Assembly (NCBI GenBank): GCA_022180565.1
Contig: BQML01000022.1
Span: 48,055 to 112,054 of the forward strand
Length of the DNA: 64,000 nucleotides
Direction: 5' to 3'
Origin: Bacteroidia bacterium
Lineage (GTDB): Bacteria > Bacteroidota > Ignavibacteria > UBA10030
The notes beneath the pieces are model-generated. The model did not search any database and had not been told where the DNA came from. It saw only the letters and a list, made by a program, of their open reading frames with translations. How positions within the stretch are numbered: the first letter of the stretch is position 1; the number at the start of each line of letters is the position of its first letter. This document shows positions 44,398-50,979 of this stretch, one piece after another. A program made the translations under genes and the position numbers.

Positions 44398-44547
44398 ATG
44401 AAGAAGGTAGGGGAAGTTTCTTTTCGTATTCCATTCCGACCGGGCCGCCTCACTGCGGACCGCCTTTGGGGGCCACACTGTACACCGACCGACTGTAGCA
44501 CCGCTCCATGCCCATGGGAGTTTCTCCCATGCGGTTGTTGTTATTAA
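44398..44547 (+). CDS. Predicted Cys-rich small upstream ORF (leader peptide) of susC
   Basis: A 49-codon ORF with ATG at 44398, a GAGG ribosome-binding site 8 bases upstream, and TAA at 44545, ending 45 bp before susC. The first half is basic and hydrophobic (KKVGEVSFRIPFRPGRL); the second half holds six Cys residues at 28, 33, 38, 45, 47 and 48, finishing with CGCCY. There is no membrane segment, so it is not a signal-peptide protein. Placement in the leader, the cluster of Cys codons at the end and the overlapping hairpin suggest either a regulatory leader peptide whose translation depends on cysteine or metal status, or the precursor of a small Cys-containing peptide. No sequence family is recognised; conservation is untested. 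Confidence 0.5.
   Translation: MKKVGEVSFRIPFRPGRLTADRLWGPHCTPTDCSTAPCPWEFLPCGCCY
44513..44540 (+). terminator. Terminator-like hairpin over the 3' end of the leader ORF
   Basis: CATGGGAG (44513-44520), loop TTT, CTCCCATG (44524-44531) is a perfect 8-bp stem, followed by the U-biased tail CGGTTGTTGTT. It overlaps codons 39-45 of the leader ORF, so a ribosome reading the Cys codons at positions 45-48 would melt or mask it. This is compatible with transcription attenuation upstream of susC, although the tail is not a pure T-run. Confidence 0.5.
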
Positions 44548-44592
44548 TCCACCATCTACACAAACCTATTCACATCTCTTGAAGGAGGAGAT

Positions 44593-46608
44593 ATGAATAC
44601 ATCATTCGTGAGGAGTGCCAGCACGCTGATGCTGCTGATCAGCGTGCTGATCTTTTGCGCTCCTGTACACGCGCAAGGTGTGACCGGCGAGATTCGCGGC
44701 ACGGTCACGGACTCTGAGCGTGGTGAGCTCCTTGTTGGGGCCAACGTCGTCATCGACGGTACCGCGCTGGGGTCTGCGACAAACCTGGAAGGCCTGTACA
44801 GCATCAAAGGGGTTCCTCCGGGAACCTATACGGTCACCGCGAGGTATGTCGGCTACCGTCAGTTGTCTCAGCAGGTGACGGTGAGTGCGGGGCAGACCGT
44901 GGTGCAGGACTTTGCGCTTTCGGTCAGCGCCGTTCGTCTGGGCGAAGTTGTTGTCACGGGCCAAGGTACGGCCATTGAACGGCGCAAGCTTGCGTCGCCG
45001 ATCGAGACGATTACAGCGCGCGACATCGCTCTCGCCCCCGTCACTTCGATCGATCAATTGCTCCAGGGCCGGGTGGCGGGCATGGTCAGTCTCACCACTT
45101 CGGGTCAGCCGGGGACAGGCGGTCGCATTCGTACACGCGGAATCCGCAGTGCCCTGAGCAGTCAGACACCCGTGATCTTTGTGGACGGTGTCCGGGTTGA
45201 CAATCAGGACAACTTCCGCCTCTATCGCGGAACGGGTGGGCTTGTCAGCAGTTCCCTCGCGGATATTCTGACCGGCGACATCGAACGTGTTGAAGTCATC
45301 AAGGGTGGCGCGGCGGCGACGCTCTACGGTTCCGATGCCGCGAACGGGGTGATTCAGATCTTCACCAAGAAAGGATACGCCGGAACGCCCAAGTGGACTT
45401 TCACGACGACGCAAGGCATCGACGCTCCTGAAACCCGGTGGGTTCGGGAGCCTTTTACGAAGGACAAAGTCCTCAAGACCGGCGGGTTCCAATCCTACAC
45501 CGTGGGCGTTACGGGCGGTACGGATGTAGCGACCTATAATGTCGGCGGACGAATGCAGTCTGCCGAGGGAGTCATCGAGAAGAACAGCACGAAGATTTAT
45601 TCTCTCAGCGGTGGTCTTCGCTCAGCGTTGGGCGAAAAAGTAAACATTGAGTTCTCCGCCGCTTACACGAACTCCCATTATGGGGGAATGTACAACAACA
45701 ATGCCATCGCATCGGTGCTGGGTTCCACCGAGGACTCGACCATTCAGAGCACACCGAATCCCGATTCGACTCTGCGTGTGGCCCTCCTGCCGGATCTCAC
45801 CGATTTTGTCAATCGATTTACGACGGGGCTGACCACGAGGTATAATCCGTTCAGCTTCCTGACAACGCGCGCCACGATTGGTCTTGACTATCGCAAGAAT
45901 GAACAGCGCAATTTCAATCCGGTTGAGGCGGCCAACTGGACTTCCACTCCAGGCGGTGGGGTATTTCGATTTGACCGTGAGTACCTCCAGATCTCTTTGG
46001 ATGCCGCGGCAACTCTTGCCTATCCGCGCGAAGGAGACATCACGTCCACCTTCACTGCCGGCGTCCAGGGGTTCAGGGAAGAAGACCGGCAATCGCAAGC
46101 GACGGGAACAAACTTCCCCGTTCCGGGAACGGACGACTTTGACAATGCGGCAACCGTCTCTGCGGCCGAATCCAATCAGCAGTTGTTCCAGGGCGGATTC
46201 TATTTCCAGGAGAGCATCGGGATTTTCAACAGGATCTTTGTTGACCTGGGCTTCCGCGTCGATGGAAACTCTGCTTTTGGAAAGGATGTCGGCCTCCAGT
46301 CGTATCCCAAGGCCGGGTTGGCGTACAACATTTCCGACGAACCTCTCTGGGCCGATCTCCTTGGTCCCGTAAGCGAATACCTCACATCGTTGAAGCTTCG
46401 GGCATCGTACGGGGTTACCGGCAAGTTCCCCCCGGCCTTTACACGTGACCGGACGTTCTTGGCCGGACGGTTCCTGAATGTCGGCTACATTTCTTTCTCG
46501 GCATGGCAATCCGGATTTGAAGCCGGAAAAGACAACGACGATCGAGTACGGCTTCGACGCCGGCTTCCTGAACGATCGCATCAGTATTCAGGCGACCCAA
46601 TTCTTTGA
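44593..46608 (+). CDS. SusC/RagA-type TonB-linked outer-membrane protein, N-terminal part (frameshifted)
   Basis: A 671-codon frame covering the signal peptide (1-28), a carboxypeptidase-like regulatory domain (about 30-120, GEIRGTVTDSERGELLVGAN), the TonB-dependent plug (RIRTRGIRSALSSQTPVIFV, DGVRVDN, DIERVEVIKGGAAATLYGSD) and most of the barrel. SusC proteins import glycans or peptides through the outer membrane with SusD and TonB energy. Near 46495-46505 the reading continues in the +1 frame as GNPDLKPEKTTTIEYGFDAG, the conserved SusC barrel motif, so the last ~40 codons of this frame are out of phase. Removing one base between the GCA and GGC codons there restores one protein to 47413. 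The ATG has a very strong GGAGGAG site. Confidence 0.88.
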   Translation: MNTSFVRSASTLMLLISVLIFCAPVHAQGVTGEIRGTVTDSERGELLVGANVVIDGTALGSATNLEGLYSIKGVPPGTYTVTARYVGYRQLSQQVTVSAGQTVVQDFALSVSAVRLGEVVVTGQGTAIERRKLASPIETITARDIALAPVTSIDQLLQGRVAGMVSLTTSGQPGTGGRIRTRGIRSALSSQTPVIFVDGVRVDNQDNFRLYRGTGGLVSSSLADILTGDIERVEVIKGGAAATLYGSDAANGVIQIFTKKGYAGTPKWTFTTTQGIDAPETRWVREPFTKDKVLKTGGFQSYTVGVTGGTDVATYNVGGRMQSAEGVIEKNSTKIYSLSGGLRSALGEKVNIEFSAAYTNSHYGGMYNNNAIASVLGSTEDSTIQSTPNPDSTLRVALLPDLTDFVNRFTTGLTTRYNPFSFLTTRATIGLDYRKNEQRNFNPVEAANWTSTPGGGVFRFDREYLQISLDAAATLAYPREGDITSTFTAGVQGFREEDRQSQATGTNFPVPGTDDFDNAATVSAAESNQQLFQGGFYFQESIGIFNRIFVDLGFRVDGNSAFGKDVGLQSYPKAGLAYNISDEPLWADLLGPVSEYLTSLKLRASYGVTGKFPPAFTRDRTFLAGRFLNVGYISFSAWQSGFEAGKDNDDRVRLRRRLPERSHQYSGDPIL

Positions 46609-47413
46609 GACAACGAAGGAAGCCTTGTTCACGGTCGGTCTCGAACCGACCACAGGCTTTGCGAACAAGCTTGCCAACGTCGGAGAGATTGAGAACAGCG
46701 GTTTTGAGTTTTCCATTGAAGCCATTCCGATCTCGACCCCCGATGTCGATTGGTCGATTCGCTTTTCCTATGCATCACTGTTCAACAAGGTGGTAAGCCT
46801 GGGCGGCAGCGCGCCGTTCAACATCGGCGGCTTCGCGTTTCTGCCGATGCGGGTAGAGGAGAACATGCCCATCGGCGTGTTCCGGCTCAACAAACCCCGC
46901 CCTGATCTCGGCCCCGGGGTGTACGACGCCAACGTCCTCGACCGAAAGATCTCGCCAACTCCGAAGCATACGGGATCCATCAGCACCTCCCTCACCCTGT
47001 TTCGCGATCTGCGGATCACTGCCACCGGTGACTATGCCTATGGACACTACGTATTGAACACAGGTTCCGTCATCCGGTTCTTCAACGGCTTGACTCCGGA
47101 GATCAACCGGGTTCCCGCCGGGTACAACTTCACGACGGCCTCGTCGGTGTGGGTGGAAAAGGGGGATTTCTTCAAGCTGCGCGAGATTTCTGCCCGTTAT
47201 CAGGTGCCAAGCCAGTTCTACGAGGGCTACGGCCTCCGCGGGCTTGCCGTCAATCTCTCGTTCCGGAACGTCTTCTCGATCACTCCGTCCAAGGAGTTCG
47301 ACCCCGAGCTCCACGGCGTGCGTGCGGGACGCGGGCTTGACGTTGGAGGCATCAATTTCTTCACGGTCTCTCCGCCATTCGAGACACGGTTTGGCGTTGA
47401 GGTCAGTCTCTAA
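46478..47413 (+). CDS. SusC/RagA-type outer-membrane protein, C-terminal part (frameshifted)
   Basis: This frame supplies the rest of the SusC barrel, from GNPDLKPEK (about 46500) to the C-terminal strand FETRFGVEVSL. The first few codons (MSATFLSRH) are out of phase and not family sequence; there is no own ribosome-binding site or plug domain, so it is not an independent gene. With the 5' part it makes a protein of about 940 residues, normal for SusC. A single-base insertion in the genome, an assembly error, or slippage are all possible. Confidence 0.85.
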   Translation: MSATFLSRHGNPDLKPEKTTTIEYGFDAGFLNDRISIQATQFFETTKEALFTVGLEPTTGFANKLANVGEIENSGFEFSIEAIPISTPDVDWSIRFSYASLFNKVVSLGGSAPFNIGGFAFLPMRVEENMPIGVFRLNKPRPDLGPGVYDANVLDRKISPTPKHTGSISTSLTLFRDLRITATGDYAYGHYVLNTGSVIRFFNGLTPEINRVPAGYNFTTASSVWVEKGDFFKLREISARYQVPSQFYEGYGLRGLAVNLSFRNVFSITPSKEFDPELHGVRAGRGLDVGGINFFTVSPPFETRFGVEVSL

Positions 47414-47440
47414 CCCGCAACCCTTATGGAGAACACCATC

Positions 47441-48886
47441 ATGAAAACGAACAACGCTTTCAGGAAGGTTGCAAGGGCTGCGGTGCCTGGCGTGACGTTC
47501 CTGATCCTTCTGATCGGCGGGTGCGAGTTGATCGACCCGACCGAGGTTCGCAATCCGCAGATCGTCGAAGAGAATCTCATCGGTCAGAACCTGACGGCCA
47601 ACGCTTGTCTGACGAGCGCCCGATGGGGTTTTGCAGATCTGCTGGACAACACGGCGTACTTCACGGACGTCGTCTCGGATAACTACGACAACGTCGCCAC
47701 GTTCATTTCACCGAACGCCGATGATCCGCGTGCCATCCGACCCGACGACCTGACGCTGAACGGCAACTCGCTGTACGCGATCGCCCAGCGCGAACGCGCT
47801 CAGATCACGTACTTTCTCACAACGATCGTCCCCGCGGATCCGGGTGCGGCGGCAACGATTGGACCGGACCTGCAGTTCTATCGCGGGATGGCGACGTTAA
47901 TTCTCGGTGAAAACTTCGCCTATGCGCCCGGTCAACCGGGCGGGCCGGCACTGACGGCGAACCAGCTGATCGATCTGGCCATTGCCGATTTCACGGCGGC
48001 CGCGTCAGGCGGATCGACCACGATTCGTCAGGCGGCCCAGTTCGCCCTTGCGCGGGCGCATTATGCGAGGGGAAACCGGACAAATGCGGTGGCGGCGGCG
48101 AATGCGGCGCTCGCAACGACGGGCGGAACGACGTTTGTCTTCAGCTCGCCGTACGATGCCGCAACGCAGGTGAACACGTTCTATACGTTCGCGGTTTCCA
48201 GAGCGCTGAACGACATGCAACCTTTGCCGAGGCTGGACTTCCTGGATCCAAAGTACACGGCCGACAATGCGCCTATCGCGGCATTGAAAGCTGAGGAGAT
48301 GTACCTTATCCTTGCCGAAGACGCTCTGGCCGCCAACAATCTCGCCGGCGCGAGGACGCAAATGCTGGCCGCCATGGCTCTGGCAACAAGCACTGCCGGC
48401 GGACGAACCACGAGCACGTTCACGGACAGCGATCCAAGGACGGGCAGGCCGAACGACAACGCCATTACCGTGCGCGCAAGCGCCTCGGCGCCCGCTCTGC
48501 CGAATCTCGTGCGTCGACGCAGTGGAAGTGCAGTTCCGCAAAAAGCCTTCTCCAACACGAGCGTGGACAGCGCCGCAATCAACGCCCTGACCACGGGCGA
48601 AGAACACCTGCGGATGCTGCACCTCCTCCGCCAGGAGATCTTTTTCGGTGAAGGCCGCCGGATGTCGGATCTCGGGATCCGTCTCCCCATTATTCAGAGG
48701 GAAATCGAAACCAGTCCGACGATCAATCCGGGTGATCCGGGTACGGCAACGACCGTGCCCTCGTACATACCGACCGGCTCGGGATTGGATGCCTTTACCA
48801 CCTCAGGAACAGTCGTCACGATTACGAACGACATGAACCAGGTTCTTGCAACCAACAGGGTTGCCAAGTTCCCGATGCCGTTCTAA
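47441..48886 (+). CDS. SusD/RagB-type substrate-binding lipoprotein
   Basis: A 481-residue surface lipoprotein; the lipobox LLIGGC places the lipidated Cys at about residue 28. The N-terminal ELIDPTEVRNPQIVEENLIG, the TPR-like helices rich in Ala, and the C-terminal LRQEIFFGEGRRMSDLGIRLP are typical of SusD-like proteins, which sit as a lid over the SusC barrel and bind the ligand. It begins 28 bp after the SusC stop, and I prefer ATG 47441 over 47426 because the signal sequence starts there. No glycoside hydrolase gene accompanies the pair, so the ligand cannot be guessed. Confidence 0.85.
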   Translation: MKTNNAFRKVARAAVPGVTFLILLIGGCELIDPTEVRNPQIVEENLIGQNLTANACLTSARWGFADLLDNTAYFTDVVSDNYDNVATFISPNADDPRAIRPDDLTLNGNSLYAIAQRERAQITYFLTTIVPADPGAAATIGPDLQFYRGMATLILGENFAYAPGQPGGPALTANQLIDLAIADFTAAASGGSTTIRQAAQFALARAHYARGNRTNAVAAANAALATTGGTTFVFSSPYDAATQVNTFYTFAVSRALNDMQPLPRLDFLDPKYTADNAPIAALKAEEMYLILAEDALAANNLAGARTQMLAAMALATSTAGGRTTSTFTDSDPRTGRPNDNAITVRASASAPALPNLVRRRSGSAVPQKAFSNTSVDSAAINALTTGEEHLRMLHLLRQEIFFGEGRRMSDLGIRLPIIQREIETSPTINPGDPGTATTVPSYIPTGSGLDAFTTSGTVVTITNDMNQVLATNRVAKFPMPF

Positions 48887-48894
48887 GAGAGGTT

Positions 48895-48938
48895 CGATCG
48901 GGGGAGGATCCGTTGGATCCTCCCTCGATTGTTTCTTC
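48895..48938 (+). terminator. Strong rho-independent terminator after the SusD gene
   Basis: The core stem GGGAGGATCC (48902-48911), loop GTT, GGATCCTCCC (48915-48924) is perfect and extends outward with further pairs (two of them G-U) to 48895 and 48931, then TTTCTTCT. It ends the SusC/SusD transcript 9 bp after the stop codon. Read-through would be needed for the next gene, or that gene has its own promoter. Confidence 0.85.
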
Positions 48939-48939
48939 T

Positions 48940-49470
48940 ATGATCCGTCTGCATTCACTCGTCATCGTAACAATGATTCTCTCCGCCTGTTCGGGGAGGC
49001 CTCTGCGAACGTTTTCCCCCGACGACCCCCTTCAGCCTGATTTGTATGTGAAACGCGTAACCTACCGCGCCCTCGGGCCTACCCAAGGAACACGCACCCG
49101 CGCGACGTCGCTCCAAATACGCTATGAATTCCGAATCCAGGTAGGAAACATCGGTAACGCAGGTTTTGCGGAGCCTTTCACGATCAGCCTGACAACGCAG
49201 TTGAACGACTACGAAACACACCAATACGGCAAACACGTGTTGGTCAACGAAGCTCTCGCCCCCATCCAGCCCGGTCAGGATCAGACATTTGTCCTCACCG
49301 CCGACATTGAGTATCCGCGTCCACCCTTCCCCGCTTTTCTTCCCATGCGCATTTACCTCAATACCGAGGGACTGCAGACAACGACCGCGTTAACGATTCG
49401 GAAAATTCCCGAGCACGATTACCGGAACAACGTGTACGAGCTCTCCTTGAGAACGATTCAGCGGCTTTGA
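48940..49470 (+). CDS. Small lipoprotein with CARDB-like beta domain
   Basis: A 176-residue exported protein. The lipobox ILSACS gives a lipidated Cys near residue 17. The mature part (DLYVKRVTYRALGPTQ, RYEFRIQVGNIGNAGFAEPF, LAPIQPGQDQTFVLTADIEY, NNVYELSLRTI) has the pattern of a CARDB/Ig-like beta-sandwich, common in surface adhesion and protein-interaction modules. It lies after the SusD terminator; its start sits two bases beyond the T-rich tail. The 3' end overlaps the convergent rlmD gene by 13 bp. Function unknown; association with the SusC/SusD locus is by position only. Confidence 0.7.
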   Translation: MIRLHSLVIVTMILSACSGRPLRTFSPDDPLQPDLYVKRVTYRALGPTQGTRTRATSLQIRYEFRIQVGNIGNAGFAEPFTISLTTQLNDYETHQYGKHVLVNEALAPIQPGQDQTFVLTADIEYPRPPFPAFLPMRIYLNTEGLQTTTALTIRKIPEHDYRNNVYELSLRTIQRL

Positions 49471-50888
49471 GGGGTGCTGCGCTCGAACAGCGCCACCGAT
49501 TCGATGTGATAGGTGTGCGGGAACATGTCGACGGGCTGAAGTTTGACCAGTCGATAGGCCTCCCGGCAGAGAACGGCCGCATCGCGGGCTTGTGTTGCAG
49601 GGTTGCAGCTGATGTAGACGATTCGCGGAACCTCGAGATTCAGAATGGCCTGAACAACGTCCGGATGCATGCCGCTTCGCGGCGGGTCGATGATCAGAAC
49701 GTCCGGCCTCGCATACGAGCTCATCCAACCCGCCTGCTCCGTGAGCCTGTCTTTCAGATCACCCGTGATAAATGTGCAATTGGTGATCCTATTCTCTCGC
49801 GCATTCACTTCGGCATCCCTCACCGACCGCTCGACGGATTCGATCCCGACGACGTGCGCTGCGGCATCCGCGACGAAGAGCGCGATCGTCCCGGTCCCGC
49901 TGTACAAGTCATACACGGTTTCCCGGCCCGTGAGCGCCGCGAATTCCTTTGCAACGCCATAGAGCCGCTCCGCCTGCACCGTGTTTGTCTGGAAAAACGA
50001 ACCCGCGGAGATCGTGAACATATGCCGCCCGAGCCGTTCACGAATCACACCGTCGCCGTACACGACGCGTTCGCGATCACCAAAGGCAATCTGGGCCTTC
50101 TTGTCATTAATTGTATTCACGATCGTTGTTACCTGCGGCACTTCTCGACGAAGCTCTCCGGCGTATTTCCGCATCACATCCAAACGGTCCTCGAAGGTGA
50201 CCAGATTGACCATGAGGTCCTCTGTTCGCTTGCTCTGTCGCACAACGAGGAAGCGGAAAAAACCGGAATGGGTTTCTGTCGAATAAACCGGGAGACCGCT
50301 TGCGCGCGCAAATGAACGCGTGAAATTCAGAATCGCGGTTGACTCGGGAGACTGAAGGTGGCATTCGTGAATATCAAGGACCTTGTCGTACCGTTGGGGA
50401 ACGTGAAGACCGAGGTAGAGCGGCGGCGCGATGGATGGTCGGTCTGTCACGGGCAGTTCTGTCAGCCATTGCTTGTCAGAGAACGAGAATTCCATTTTGT
50501 TGCGGTAGAAGAAGATCCCGTCCGAACCGATCATGGGGAGGAGATGAGGATCCTTGAATCCCCCGATGCGTTCGAAAGCCTCGCGAACCTGCTGTTCCTT
50601 GAAACGGAGCTGTGCGGCATACTCCACGTGCTGCCACTTGCATCCGCCGCAGGTGCCGGCGTAGGGACAACGGGGAGACACACGCAGCGGGGATGGCTTG
50701 AGGAGATCCACGAGCCGCGCTTCCCCGTACTGTTTCTTCGTTTTCAACACCTTCACGACCGCCTCATCGCCGGGAACGGCGCCCTCCACAAACAAGACGT
50801 ACCCCTCCACCCGTGCGACGGATTTGCCTTCGAAGGCGGCAGACGCGATCTCAACGGTCAATTCATCGCCTTTTTTGGGGGAAGGCAT
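49458..50888 (-). CDS. rlmD: 23S rRNA (uracil-C5)-methyltransferase, RlmD/RumA family
   Basis: A 476-residue enzyme with an N-terminal TRAM domain (about 5-62), a 4Fe-4S cluster site (Cys74, Cys80, Cys83 in CPYAGTCGGC, with a fourth Cys further on), and a C-terminal SAM methyltransferase domain: YDLYSGTGTIALFVA, the substrate loop DPPRSGM and the catalytic Cys in ISCNPATQARD. It makes m5U in 23S rRNA (U1939 in E. coli) or a related RNA uridine; RlmCD paralogues differ in target, so the exact site is inferred. Convergent with the preceding lipoprotein gene. Confidence 0.9.
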   Translation of the reverse strand: MPSPKKGDELTVEIASAAFEGKSVARVEGYVLFVEGAVPGDEAVVKVLKTKKQYGEARLVDLLKPSPLRVSPRCPYAGTCGGCKWQHVEYAAQLRFKEQQVREAFERIGGFKDPHLLPMIGSDGIFFYRNKMEFSFSDKQWLTELPVTDRPSIAPPLYLGLHVPQRYDKVLDIHECHLQSPESTAILNFTRSFARASGLPVYSTETHSGFFRFLVVRQSKRTEDLMVNLVTFEDRLDVMRKYAGELRREVPQVTTIVNTINDKKAQIAFGDRERVVYGDGVIRERLGRHMFTISAGSFFQTNTVQAERLYGVAKEFAALTGRETVYDLYSGTGTIALFVADAAAHVVGIESVERSVRDAEVNARENRITNCTFITGDLKDRLTEQAGWMSSYARPDVLIIDPPRSGMHPDVVQAILNLEVPRIVYISCNPATQARDAAVLCREAYRLVKLQPVDMFPHTYHIESVALFERSTPQSR

Positions 50889-50979
50889 AGGGAGAAGAAG
50901 GGGGTCAGAGATCAGGTTTCAGGTTTGGACTTCGTGGCACTGCAGGGAAACTTAAAGCTTGAACCTTGATCCCAAAACC

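Larger units (their letters stand above)
44228..44592 (+). other. 365-bp leader/intergenic region of the SusC locus
   Basis: From left to right: the end of the M28 operon with no clear terminator, the promoter at 44312-44340, a ribosome-binding site and the 49-codon Cys-rich ORF (44398-44547), a hairpin over its last codons (44513-44531), and the strong GGAGGAG ribosome-binding site for susC at about 44582-44590. Confidence 0.65.

Noticed and set aside
44593..49470. SusC/SusD pair as a full polysaccharide utilisation locus
   Set aside because: No glycoside hydrolase, polysaccharide lyase or hybrid sensor lies next to it, so a glycan substrate cannot be claimed.
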